Notes under the pieces: model-generated
Seen by the model: the letters and a program-made list of their open reading frames with translations, nothing else
Database searches by the model: none
What the model was told of the DNA's origin: nothing
Source of the DNA: Pseudomonas sp. Irchel s3b2
Lineage (GTDB): Bacteria > Pseudomonadota > Gammaproteobacteria > Pseudomonadales > Pseudomonadaceae
Length of the DNA: 64,000 bases
Direction: 5' to 3'
Assembly: GCF_900187445.1 (NCBI RefSeq)
Contig: NZ_FYEB01000005.1
Coordinates: forward strand, 342,446 to 406,445
Program-made: the position numbers and the translations under genes
Shown here: positions 9,265 to 17,332 of the stretch, piece by piece
Layout of the letters: every line of letters starts with the position of its first letter
How positions within the stretch are numbered: position 1 is the first letter of the stretch

Positions 9265-9429
9265 AGTACCGCGGTCGAACACAATCCCCTGTAGGAGCTG
9301 CCGAAGGCTGCGGTCTTTTGATCTTAAACGGTGATGTTTAATCGACATCTCCAGACACTCACCCAGGCTACACATCCTTGCGCCGCTGCCTACGACTACG
9401 CCAGAATCCGCCGGCTTGTGCGCCTTGAG

Positions 9430-9675
9430 GCCGGGCTCTATCGTTTCCGGGTCGCTGACGAATCAGCGATCGGATTTGACCGTCCGAATCAATCAAGGCG
9501 CGCCAGCGTCCAGACCAAATTCAGGCATTGTCTGAAATATCGTGTCGCGGTGGCTGTGCGTGGGACACCTTCGGGTGTGCCGGATTCCTTGATGTCCGGT
9601 CGGTCAACCCGCGTACAGCTGCCACCTTGTTCGTTTGACCGCGAACGGCGGTAGCTCCAGCCATCAAGGAGCTTC
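9430..9675 (+). ncRNA. structured 5' leader of the DUF6124 gene
   Basis: The DNA before the DUF6124 gene can fold into a branched structure. A long closing stem pairs 9549-9564 with 9608-9626 (GGTGGC/GCCACC, then TGTGCGTGGG with CCCGCGTACA, two G-U pairs). Inside it are a hairpin 9565-9578 with a C(UUCG)G tetraloop and a second hairpin, CCGGA 9580-9584 with TCCGG 9595-9599. I recall similar leaders before DUF3077/DUF6124 genes in other Pseudomonas genomes. A role in post-transcriptional control is inference. The 107-codon open frame across this region has no coding character. Confidence 0.55.
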
Positions 9676-9678
9676 ACC

Positions 9679-10038
9679 ATGTTCAAACCAACACCCAACC
9701 CACCGGAAACCGATCCAACATCCCCCTACGAATCCCTCGATTCCAAAAAGCTCAACGAAGCCGCCGACCGCGCCCTCGACCACTACCTCAAGCCGTCCAT
9801 CCCCAAAGACACCAAGCGCAAACCCAGCACCATTTACCATGTGGGTGCAAAGGTCGATAACGAAACCCTACTGGTCAACGCCTGCGAAACCCTAGCGTCA
9901 GCGAGCATGATGCTCAGTGAGTTCGCCGGATTGATGGACATGCCACATCGCAACATGATGTTGGGCATTCAACAGGTGGTCATGCTTGGGGAGTTAGCAG
10001 TGAATCGGGTGCTGGATAATCTCGATCCACAAGGCTAA
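9679..10038 (+). CDS. DUF6124 (DUF3077-like) small protein
   Basis: A 119-residue cytoplasmic protein of unknown function, common and multi-copy in Pseudomonas. The N-terminus is Pro-rich and polar (MFKPTPNPPETDPTSPYESLDSKKLNEAADRALDHYL). The C-terminal half is helical (LLVNACETLASASMMLSEFAGLMDMPHRNMMLGIQQVVMLGELAVNRVLD). AAGGAG at 9667-9672 gives good spacing to the ATG. It is monocistronic and lies between two repeat elements, with a structured leader. No enzymatic motif is visible. Confidence 0.85.
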   Translation: MFKPTPNPPETDPTSPYESLDSKKLNEAADRALDHYLKPSIPKDTKRKPSTIYHVGAKVDNETLLVNACETLASASMMLSEFAGLMDMPHRNMMLGIQQVVMLGELAVNRVLDNLDPQG

Positions 10039-10048
10039 CAGACACACT

Positions 10049-10159
10049 GATCGTTCCCACGCTCTGCGTGGGAATGCAGCCCGGGACGCTCCGCGTCCCT
10101 TCCAGAGCCGAACGCAGAGCGTCCGTTGAGGCATTCCCACGCGGAGCGTGGGAACGATC
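10049..10159. repeat. second GATCGTTCCCACGC-type repeat element
   Basis: Same organisation as 9151-9264: the GATCGTTCCCACGC arms face each other, with GGGACGCTCCGCGTCCC inside. The stretch from 10160 to 10422 that follows has no gene; it holds the promoter region of the ABC operon. Confidence 0.85.
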
Positions 10160-10361
10160 AATCGCAAGCTCCCACGCCTGCCGGTGTTCCTTAAAGGGGC
10201 GCCCCGCACAATATTGCTCCCATCTGTAACACCTGCCGTTGCGGGCCCAAACCTTCACAGCATCCTTGCCCTCCAGTTGCTCCACTACAACACCTCTACT
10301 TCAAGGGCTGACGATTAATTCGCGCTTGCGCCTGGAAATGGGCACGTTGATTGCTATTGTT

Positions 10362-10378
10362 AATATCGTATACGAAAT
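10362..10378. promoter_or_regulatory. GTATAC operator before ABC/AcnX operon
   Basis: AATATCGTATACGAAAT, identical over 17 bases to the site at 16303-16319, and 45 bases before the start of the substrate-binding protein gene. Probably bound by the GntR regulator encoded at 4017-4688. Confidence 0.7.
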
Positions 10379-10422
10379 CCCCAATACGATATCCAACAGC
10401 ACTTCACATCAACGAGGCCTCT

Positions 10423-11241
10423 ATGAAAAACCCCGCATTTGCCGTAGCCCTCAGCGCTGTTCTCAGTACCTCCTTTATCGCCACCGCTCAGGCAGACAAG
10501 CTCGACGACATCATCGGTTCGGGCAAGCTACGTTGCGCCGTGACCCTGGACTTCCCGCCCATGGGTTTTCGCGATGCGGGCAACAACCCGGCCGGTTTCG
10601 ACGTGGACTACTGCCATGACCTGGCGAAAATCCTCGGAGTTGAGGCGGAAGTAGTCGAGACGCCATTCCCGGACCGCATTCCGGCGCTGGTCTCCGGTCG
10701 GGCCGACGTGATCGTCGCCTCCACTTCCGACACCCTCGAACGGGCCAAGACCGTCGGCCTCACCGTGCCCTACTTTGCCTTCCAGATGGTGGTGCTGACT
10801 CGCGACGACACCGGCATCAACAGCTTCGATGACATCAAGGGCAAACCCGTGGGCAACACCAGCGGCACCTATGAGGCCATCGCCCTGGAGAAAGACGTGA
10901 AGAAATGGGGCACCGGCACCTTCCGCGCCTATCAGTCGCAAAACGACACGCTGTTGGCGGTCGCCCAAGGTCACATCGACGCCACTGTGGTCACCAACAC
11001 TGTGGCCGCCGCCACGCTCAAATCGGGCAAATACAAGAACCTGAAAGTCGCCGGTAACGCCCCGTACGTGATCGACTACGTGTCCCTCGGAGCCAAACGC
11101 AACGAGTACGGTCTGCTCCGGTATCTGGACCTGTTCGTGAACCAGCAAGTGCGAACAGGCCGTTACAACGAGCTGTTCACCAAATGGGTCGGCACCGAGA
11201 TTTCACCCACCGACCTGACCGTGCCAAAGGTCTATTACTGA
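10423..11241 (+). CDS. ABC transporter substrate-binding protein (family 3)
   Basis: Periplasmic amino-acid-type binding protein of 272 residues with a signal peptide cut after ATAQA (about residue 24). Family 3 features are LRCAVTLDFPPMGFRDAGNNPAGFDVDYCHDLAK near the N-terminus and VSGRADVIVASTSDTLERAKTVGLTVPYF. The start at ATG 10423 is chosen because it yields the signal peptide and has an AACGAGG ribosome site. It heads an operon with an aconitase-X dehydratase, two permeases and an ATPase. The ligand is probably a hydroxyproline isomer (inferred from context). Confidence 0.9.
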   Translation: MKNPAFAVALSAVLSTSFIATAQADKLDDIIGSGKLRCAVTLDFPPMGFRDAGNNPAGFDVDYCHDLAKILGVEAEVVETPFPDRIPALVSGRADVIVASTSDTLERAKTVGLTVPYFAFQMVVLTRDDTGINSFDDIKGKPVGNTSGTYEAIALEKDVKKWGTGTFRAYQSQNDTLLAVAQGHIDATVVTNTVAAATLKSGKYKNLKVAGNAPYVIDYVSLGAKRNEYGLLRYLDLFVNQQVRTGRYNELFTKWVGTEISPTDLTVPKVYY

Positions 11242-11242
11242 G

Positions 11243-13030
11243 ATGTCCGGCATGCCTGGGTCAATTTCTCTGACCGGTCGCAGCCTGGTCGCGGGCGCCG
11301 CCCAAGGCGCCCTACTGTTCGCCGATGTGGGCTTGAGTTTCTGGGGCGGGGTCGATCCGTATAGCGGCGAGATCATTGACCGTCACCACCCCCTCAGCGG
11401 CGAATACCTGGCCGGCCGTGTGCTGGCCATTCCCAGCGGTCGCGGCTCGTGCACCGGCAGTAGCGTGTTGATGGAACTGATCAGCAACGGTCACGCACCG
11501 GCCGCACTGGTGCTGGCCGAGCCCGATGAGATCCTGACCCTGGGCGTGCTCGTGGCACAGACCATTTTCGAGCGTTCCCTGCCGGTGCTGTGCATCGGCC
11601 GGGAGGCCTTCGCCGCTCTGCGCGGCAAGGCCTTCGCTCGGGTCGAGGACACAACGCTAAGCCTGTTCGAGCACCTGCCGGGCGATGCCTGGCAGGCACT
11701 CGACAGCCCTTTGCCGAGCACCGATATCGGCACCGCGATCGAACTCACCGAACACGACCAAGCGCTGCTCGACGGCCAGCATGGCAAGGCCGCGCAGGTG
11801 GCGATGCAGATCGTCCTGCGCATGGCCGAACTGCAAGGTGCCCGCCATCTTGTGGATATCACCCAAGCGCACATTGACGGCTGCATCTACACCGGACCTG
11901 CGAGCCTGCGTTTTGCCCAACAGCTGGTGCAATGGGGAGCAACAGTGCGGGTGCCCACCACCCTCAATTCGATTTCCGTGGACCAGCGCCGCTGGCGCGA
12001 GCTGGGCATCGACCCGACCCTCGGTGAACCGGCCAGTGCCTTGGGCGATGCTTATATGGCGATGGGTGCACAGCTGAGTTTCACCTGCGCGCCTTACCTG
12101 CTCGACAGCGCGCCGAAGGCCGGCGAGCAGATCGTCTGGGCCGAATCCAACGCGGTGGTCTACGCCAACAGCGTGCTCGGCGCACGCACCTTGAAGTACC
12201 CGGACTATCTGGATATCTGCATCGCGTTGACCGGTCGCGCCCCGTTGATCGGCTGCCATTTGGACGCGCAACGCAAGGCCCGACTGCAGATCGAGTTACC
12301 CGCCCTGGGTGAACTGGACGACGCCTTCTACCCGCTGCTCGGTTACCACATTGGCGCACTGGCTGGCAGCCGAATTTCACTGGTTCGCGGGTTGGAAAAC
12401 CGCCAGCCAAGCCTGGACGACCTCAAAGCTTTCGGCGCGGCATTTGCCACCACGTCCGCCGCGCCCTTGTTCCATATCGCCGGAGTAACTCCGGAGGCCA
12501 TCGACCCGTCGCGGGTGCTGGAAGTGGATGTATCCATACCCGTGGAAAAAATCCGCCTGATCGACCTATTGGTCAGTTGGCGCGAGCTCAACAGTGCCCG
12601 CGACAACCGGGTGGATGTGGTGTCGCTGGGCAATCCGCATTTCTCCCTCAGCGAGTTTGCCCACCTCGCGCGGTTGTGTCTCGGTCGGCACAAACACCCT
12701 GACGTGGTCCTCGCCATTACCTGCGGCCGCGCTGTGCTGGAGCAGGCTCGCGAAGCCGGGCATATCGCCGTGATCGAAGCTTTCGGCGCGACCCTGGTCA
12801 CCGATACCTGCTGGTGCATGCTCGGCGAACCGGTGATCCCGCTAGCCGCGAAAACCTTGATGACCAACTCCGGCAAGTACGCCCATTACGCACCGGGCCT
12901 GGTGGGCCGCAAAGTGCATTTCGCCAGCATCAAAGAATGCGTCGATGCCGCCTGCAATGCCATCGCCAGCGGGCGCCTGCCGACGTGGCTACAACCTGCC
13001 GCCCAACTGGAGAGCCCTGCGCATGTTTGA
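11243..13030 (+). CDS. lhpI: aconitase X, cis-3-hydroxy-L-proline dehydratase
   Basis: A 595-residue aconitase-X protein in which the swivel domain (about residues 1-150, with PSGRGSCTGSSVLMELI) is fused in front of the catalytic domain (about 160-595: HLVDITQAHIDGCIYTG, VPTTLNSISVD, WAESNAVVYANSVLGA, TNSGKYAHYAPGLVGRKVHF). Fused bacterial AcnX enzymes of this kind dehydrate cis-3-hydroxy-L-proline to 1-pyrroline-2-carboxylate, which the reductase at 20578-21585 would convert to proline. The gene sits between the binding protein and the permeases of an ABC importer and overlaps the first permease by 8 bases. Substrate is assigned from family and context. Confidence 0.88.
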   Translation: MSGMPGSISLTGRSLVAGAAQGALLFADVGLSFWGGVDPYSGEIIDRHHPLSGEYLAGRVLAIPSGRGSCTGSSVLMELISNGHAPAALVLAEPDEILTLGVLVAQTIFERSLPVLCIGREAFAALRGKAFARVEDTTLSLFEHLPGDAWQALDSPLPSTDIGTAIELTEHDQALLDGQHGKAAQVAMQIVLRMAELQGARHLVDITQAHIDGCIYTGPASLRFAQQLVQWGATVRVPTTLNSISVDQRRWRELGIDPTLGEPASALGDAYMAMGAQLSFTCAPYLLDSAPKAGEQIVWAESNAVVYANSVLGARTLKYPDYLDICIALTGRAPLIGCHLDAQRKARLQIELPALGELDDAFYPLLGYHIGALAGSRISLVRGLENRQPSLDDLKAFGAAFATTSAAPLFHIAGVTPEAIDPSRVLEVDVSIPVEKIRLIDLLVSWRELNSARDNRVDVVSLGNPHFSLSEFAHLARLCLGRHKHPDVVLAITCGRAVLEQAREAGHIAVIEAFGATLVTDTCWCMLGEPVIPLAAKTLMTNSGKYAHYAPGLVGRKVHFASIKECVDAACNAIASGRLPTWLQPAAQLESPAHV

Positions 13031-13688
13031 CTACAGCTTCCAATGGCGCTCAGCGCTGCGCGCCCTGCCGGACATGCTTGCCGGTGCCGTCGTCACTTTC
13101 GAGACCGCGGCGCTGTCGATGATCTTCGGCGTGCTGATCGCCCTGGCCCTGACCGTGATGCGCGAAAGCAAAAACCCATTGTTGCGCGGCATCGGCAACG
13201 GCTGGGTATCGATCGCGCGCAACACCCCGTCGCTGTTCCAGATCTACGTCCTCTACTTCGGCCTCGGCTCGCTGGGCATGCATGTCAGCTCATGGCTCGC
13301 CCTGCTGGCCGGGATCACCTTCAACAATGCCGGGTATCTGGCGGAGAACTTTCGCGGTGGCCTCAAGGCTGTACCGGACACTCAAGTGCGCGCCGCACGT
13401 TCGCTGGGCATGAGTGCCTTCCAGGCCTACCGCATGATCATCGTCCCGCAGCTGCTGCGGATCGTCTTCTACCCGCTGACTAATCAAATGGTCTGGGCGG
13501 TGCTGATGACGTCGCTGGGGGTGATCGTCGGGCTGAACAATGACCTGACCGGCGTGACCCAGGACTACAACGTCAAAACGTTCCGCACCTTCGAGTTCTT
13601 CGCCATTGCAGCGGTGCTGTATTACCTGATTGCCAAGGCGATCGTCGCGGCAGCCCGGCTGATGGCCTGGCGGTTGTTCCGTTACTGA
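13023..13688 (+). CDS. ABC transporter permease (HisM/GlnP type), first
   Basis: A 221-residue inner-membrane permease of the polar amino acid family. Membrane helices are evident (AGAVVTFETAALSMIFGVLIALALTVM and others), and the ATPase-contacting EAA loop reads RAARSLGMSAFQAYRMIIVPQLLRI. The start at ATG 13023 overlaps the AcnX end by 8 bases (ATG....TGA). It pairs with the next permease to form the importer channel for the ligand of the 10423 binding protein. Confidence 0.9.
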   Translation: MFDYSFQWRSALRALPDMLAGAVVTFETAALSMIFGVLIALALTVMRESKNPLLRGIGNGWVSIARNTPSLFQIYVLYFGLGSLGMHVSSWLALLAGITFNNAGYLAENFRGGLKAVPDTQVRAARSLGMSAFQAYRMIIVPQLLRIVFYPLTNQMVWAVLMTSLGVIVGLNNDLTGVTQDYNVKTFRTFEFFAIAAVLYYLIAKAIVAAARLMAWRLFRY

Positions 13689-13698
13689 GGAGTCGTCC

Positions 13699-14349
13699 AT
13701 GTTTAATACCGGGTTTTCCTCCAATGACCTGTTGTTCCTGCTCAATGGCGCCTGGGTCACGCTGCAACTGACGTTCTGGTCGATCATGCTCGGCTCCCTG
13801 GCCGGTCTGCTCTTCGGCTTGCTGCGGGCCTTGTTGCCACGGGCCAGTTTGCCCCTCGCCTGGGTGCTGGACGTGTTTCGCAGCGTGCCGTTGCTGATCC
13901 AGTTCGTGCTGTTCAACTCGCTCAAAAGCATCGTCGGTTTGAACATCAGTGCCTTCAGCGTCGGCTGCATTGTGCTGGGGGTTTACGCCGCCGCGTACTT
14001 CACCGAGATCGTACGCGCTGGTGTGTTGTCGGTGCCGTTCACCCTGCGTCGGGCCAGTCGCTCGCTGGGCCTGAGCTTCCTGCAGGACCTGCGCTGGATC
14101 GTCCTGCCGATGGCCACCCGGGTGGCTTTTCCGGGCTGGCTGAACCTGGTGCTCGGCGTGATGAAAGACACCGCGCTGGTGATGTGGATCGGCATCGTCG
14201 AACTGCTGCGCGCCTCGCAAACCATCGTCACCCGCATCCAGGAACCGTTGCTGGTGCTGTGCATCGCGGGCCTTATTTACTACGTCATGAGCCTGGTGGT
14301 CGCACGCCTGGGCGCTCGTCTGGAAAGAAGGTGGCAAGAAAATGATTGA
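13699..14349 (+). CDS. ABC transporter permease (HisM/GlnP type), second
   Basis: A 216-residue partner permease. The helices include WVTLQLTFWSIMLGSLAGLLFGLL, and the EAA loop reads RRASRSLGLSFLQDLRWIVLPMATRV. Its start lies 10 bases after the first permease stop, with a GAGGAG ribosome site. It overlaps the ATPase gene by 8 bases. Confidence 0.9.
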   Translation: MFNTGFSSNDLLFLLNGAWVTLQLTFWSIMLGSLAGLLFGLLRALLPRASLPLAWVLDVFRSVPLLIQFVLFNSLKSIVGLNISAFSVGCIVLGVYAAAYFTEIVRAGVLSVPFTLRRASRSLGLSFLQDLRWIVLPMATRVAFPGWLNLVLGVMKDTALVMWIGIVELLRASQTIVTRIQEPLLVLCIAGLIYYVMSLVVARLGARLERRWQEND

Positions 14350-15064
14350 GATCGACAACGTACATAAATCCTTCGGCGACCTCGCCGTGGTCAAGGGTGT
14401 CAGCCTGACGGTAAACAAGGGCGAGGTGGTGTCGATCATCGGCGGCTCGGGCTCCGGCAAATCGACCCTGCTGATGTGCATCAACGGCCTGGAACCGATC
14501 CAGAAAGGCAGCATTCGCGTTGACGGCGTCGAGGTTCACGACAGCGCCACCGACCTCAATCGCTTGCGGCAGAAAATCGGCATCGTGTTCCAGCAATGGA
14601 ATGCCTTCCCGCACCTGACGGTGCTGGAAAACGTGATGCTGGCGCCGCGCAAAGTGCTGGGCAAAAGCAAGTGCGACGCCGAGGAGCTGGCGGTGCAGCA
14701 ACTCACCCATGTGGGCCTTGCCGACAAGCTCAAGACCTTCCCCGGCAAGTTGTCCGGCGGTCAGCAACAACGCATGGCCATCGCTCGCGCCTTGGCCATG
14801 TCGCCGGACTACATGCTGTTCGACGAAGCCACGTCGGCCCTCGATCCGCAATTGGTCGGCGAGGTGCTGGACACCATGCGCATGCTCGCCGAAGACGGCA
14901 TGACCATGGTGCTGGTGACCCACGAAATCCGCTTTGCCCGCGATGTATCCGACCGCGTGGCGTTCTTTCGCAATGGCCTGGTGCACGAGATCGGCTCGCC
15001 GGATCAGGTGATTGGTAATCCGGTGCATGCGGAAACGGCGGCGTTTCTGAAATCGGTGAAATAA
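14342..15064 (+). CDS. ABC transporter ATP-binding protein (amino acid type)
   Basis: A 240-residue ATPase of the GlnQ/HisP family. Walker A is GGSGSGKST at about residues 38-46, the signature is LSGGQQQRMAIARAL, Walker B is MLFDEATSALDPQL, and the switch is VLVTHEIRFARDV. Full length. It completes the importer encoded from 10423 and energises uptake of the presumed hydroxyproline ligand. Confidence 0.93.
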   Translation: MIEIDNVHKSFGDLAVVKGVSLTVNKGEVVSIIGGSGSGKSTLLMCINGLEPIQKGSIRVDGVEVHDSATDLNRLRQKIGIVFQQWNAFPHLTVLENVMLAPRKVLGKSKCDAEELAVQQLTHVGLADKLKTFPGKLSGGQQQRMAIARALAMSPDYMLFDEATSALDPQLVGEVLDTMRMLAEDGMTMVLVTHEIRFARDVSDRVAFFRNGLVHEIGSPDQVIGNPVHAETAAFLKSVK

Positions 15065-15069
15065 CTGAT

Positions 15070-15173
15070 GGCCCCTTCGCGGGCAAGCCTCGCTCCTACA
15101 GGGTTGGTGGTGTACGCAAAATCGGTGACCGCCACAGATAAATGTAGGAGCGAGGCTTGCCCGCGAAGGGGCC
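15070..15173. repeat. REPIN with 31-base arms
   Basis: GGCCCCTTCGCGGGCAAGCC...CTACA at 15070-15100 is perfectly inverted at 15143-15173. It separates the ABC operon from the racemase-family gene, and could stabilise or end the ABC mRNA. Confidence 0.85.
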
Positions 15174-15199
15174 CGCACAAACAAAACAAGGAGCAGGCA

Positions 15200-16228
15200 A
15201 TGCGCTCATCGAAAGTGATTCATGTAGTCAGCTGTCATGCCGAAGGCGAAGTCGGTGACGTGATCGTCGGGGGTGTCGCACCACCACCGGGCGCCACTGT
15301 GTGGGAGCAATCGCGCTGGATTGCCAAGGATCAGACACTGCGCGACTTCGTGCTCAACGAGCCGCGCGGCGGCGTGTTCCGCCACGTCAATCTGCTGGTG
15401 CCGGCCAAGGACCCTAGGGCGCAGATGGCCTGGATCATCATGGAACCGGCGGACACGCCACCGATGTCCGGCTCCAATTCGCTGTGCGTCGCCACCGTGC
15501 TGCTGGACAGCGGCATTCTGCCGATGACCGAACCGCAAACCCGACTGGTGCTCGAAGCGCCCGGCGGCCTGATCGAGGCCGTGGCCGACTGCCGTGATGG
15601 CAAGGTCGAGCGGGTAGAAATCAAGAACGTGCCCTCCTTCGCTGACCGCCTCGACGCCTGGATCGAAGTCGAAGGCCTCGGCTCGTTGCAGGTCGACACC
15701 GCGTATGGCGGCGACAGTTTTGTCATCGCCGACGCCAAGGGGCTGGGCTTTTCCATTCGTCCTGATGAGGCTGCCGACCTGGTGGCGGTCGGGCTGAAAA
15801 TCACTCGCGCGGCCAATGAACAATTGGGCTTCGTCCATCCACTGAACCCCGAGTGGTCACATATATCCTTCTGCCAGATTGCCGCGCCCATCGTCGTTGA
15901 GAACGGCATCGCCACTGGCGCCAATGCAGTGGTGATTCAACCCGGCAAGATCGACCGCTCGCCCACCGGCACTGGCTGCTCGGCACGCATGGCGGTGCTG
16001 CAGGCCAAGGGACTGATGCAGGTGGGCGAGCGCTTTATTGGGCGTTCGATCATCGGTTCCGAATTCCACTGCCGCATCGATTCCCTGACCGAAGTGGCCG
16101 GACGCCCGGCGATCTACCCATGCATTTCCGGCCGGGCCTGGATCACCGGCACCCACCAATTGCTGCTCGACCCGAGCGATCCGTGGCCACAGGGCTATCG
16201 CCTGTCAGACACCTGGCCGGGTGCCTGA
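15200..16228 (+). CDS. proline racemase family protein with Ser/Thr active-site pair
   Basis: A 342-residue member of the proline racemase superfamily, about 30 residues longer than the epimerase at 4802. The two catalytic cysteine positions are replaced: Ser90 in MSGSNSLC and Thr256 in [10 protein letters not shown]. Enzymes with Cys/Thr are trans-3-hydroxy-L-proline dehydratases, and Ser/Cys members act as epimerases; I do not know a confident activity for Ser/Thr. Given the reductase and AcnX in the same locus, a dehydratase on a 3-hydroxyproline isomer is the best guess. The start at ATG 15200 follows AAGGAGCAGGCA; an upstream in-frame start would run through the REPIN. Confidence 0.8.
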   Translation: MRSSKVIHVVSCHAEGEVGDVIVGGVAPPPGATVWEQSRWIAKDQTLRDFVLNEPRGGVFRHVNLLVPAKDPRAQMAWIIMEPADTPPMSGSNSLCVATVLLDSGILPMTEPQTRLVLEAPGGLIEAVADCRDGKVERVEIKNVPSFADRLDAWIEVEGLGSLQVDTAYGGDSFVIADAKGLGFSIRPDEAADLVAVGLKITRAANEQLGFVHPLNPEWSHISFCQIAAPIVVENGIATGANAVVIQPGKIDRSPTGTGCSARMAVLQAKGLMQVGERFIGRSIIGSEFHCRIDSLTEVAGRPAIYPCISGRAWITGTHQLLLDPSDPWPQGYRLSDTWPGA

Positions 16229-16302
16229 AACTCGCCCAGACCAACGGTTACCAAAACCCCTGACTAATTGAAAAAAACACTAGCCGAGTCATTGGCATTT
16301 AA

Positions 16303-16319
16303 AATATCGTATACGAAAT
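16303..16319. promoter_or_regulatory. GTATAC operator before deaminase operon
   Basis: AATATCGTATACGAAAT, the same 17 bases as at 10362-10378, 25 bases before the DapA-family gene. Its position close to the ribosome site fits repression by the GntR protein. Confidence 0.7.
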
Positions 16320-16343
16320 ACAATTGACGAACCGGAGGCAACA

Positions 16344-17261
16344 ATGAGCAAGCGTATTAACTGGAGTGGCGTCTTCCCCGCGGTGACCACTCAATTCAAC
16401 GATGACTTCACCATCAACCTGGAAAAAACCCATCAGGTGATTTCCAACGTGATCCGTGATGGCGTATCAGGCCTGGTGGTGTGCGGTTCGGTGGGGGAAA
16501 ACACCTCATTGACCGCCGAAGAAAAAATCGCCGTGACCGAAGTCGCGGTCGACGCCTCCCGGGGCCGCGTGCCAGTGATCTGCGGTGTGGCCGAGTTCAC
16601 CAGCGTGCAAGCGGCCAAGGTCGCCAATGCTGTGCGCCGGGTCGGCGTCGACGGCGTGATGCTGATGCCGGCGCTGGTCTACGGCTCCAAGCCGTTCGAG
16701 ACTGCCGAGCACTACCGCTACGTGGCGAAAAATGCCGACGTACCGCTGATGGTCTACAACAATCCGCCGATCTACAAAAACGACGTCACCCCGGACATCC
16801 TGATTTCCCTGGCTGACTGCGACAACGTGGTGTGCTTCAAGGATTCGTCCGGCGATACCCGTCGTTTCATCGACGTGCGCAATGAAGTCGGCGACCGTTT
16901 CGTGCTGTTCGCAGGTCTCGACGACGTGGTGCTGGAAAGCATCGCGGTGGGTGCCGAAGGCTGGGTCTCGGGCATGTCCAACGTGTTCCCGAAAGAAGGC
17001 GAAACCATCTTCCGCCTGGCCAAGGCCGGTCGCTTCGCCGAAGCCATGCCGATCTACGAATGGCTGATGCCGATCCTGCACCTCGATGCCCGTGCCGACC
17101 TGGTGCAATGCATCAAGCTCTGTGAAGCCATCGCCGGTCGCGGCAGCGCGCTGACCCGTCCGCCACGCCTGGCACTGCCGGAAGCCGATCGAGTGTTCGT
17201 CGAGCAGATCATGGCCAAGGCCCTGGCTAACCGTCCGGAGTTGCCAGACGTCGGTCTCTGA
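16344..17261 (+). CDS. lhpC: 1-pyrroline-4-hydroxy-2-carboxylate deaminase (DapA family)
   Basis: Converts 1-pyrroline-4-hydroxy-2-carboxylate to 2-oxoglutarate semialdehyde and ammonia. The 305-residue TIM-barrel protein has the Schiff-base lysine Lys166 in [10 protein letters not shown], the catalytic tyrosine in MVYNNPP (Tyr138) and the keto-acid loop [11 protein letters not shown] (residues 48-58). Length is normal. It starts its own transcription unit behind a GTATAC operator and is followed by a transporter and the semialdehyde dehydrogenase. Other DapA-family lyases are possible from sequence alone, but the locus makes this the natural choice. Confidence 0.88.
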   Translation: MSKRINWSGVFPAVTTQFNDDFTINLEKTHQVISNVIRDGVSGLVVCGSVGENTSLTAEEKIAVTEVAVDASRGRVPVICGVAEFTSVQAAKVANAVRRVGVDGVMLMPALVYGSKPFETAEHYRYVAKNADVPLMVYNNPPIYKNDVTPDILISLADCDNVVCFKDSSGDTRRFIDVRNEVGDRFVLFAGLDDVVLESIAVGAEGWVSGMSNVFPKEGETIFRLAKAGRFAEAMPIYEWLMPILHLDARADLVQCIKLCEAIAGRGSALTRPPRLALPEADRVFVEQIMAKALANRPELPDVGL

Positions 17262-17267
17262 GTGATT

Positions 17268-17298
17268 GCCGGGCGGGTCTTTGCGGACCCGGCCCGGC
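17268..17298 (+). terminator. GC-rich hairpin after deaminase gene
   Basis: GCCGGGC-GGGTC and GACCC-G-GCCCGGC can pair with one bulged base around a TTTGCG loop. No T-run follows, so it is probably an mRNA 3' stabiliser or a partial terminator before the transporter gene. Confidence 0.45.
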
Positions 17299-17332
17299 TG
17301 CCTGTTCTTGCGCCTCTACAGGAAACGCCAGC

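Noticed and set aside
9331..9654. 107-codon frame upstream of the DUF6124 gene
   Set aside because: It overlaps the structured leader, whose RNA pairing explains the conservation better; the protein has no plausible features.
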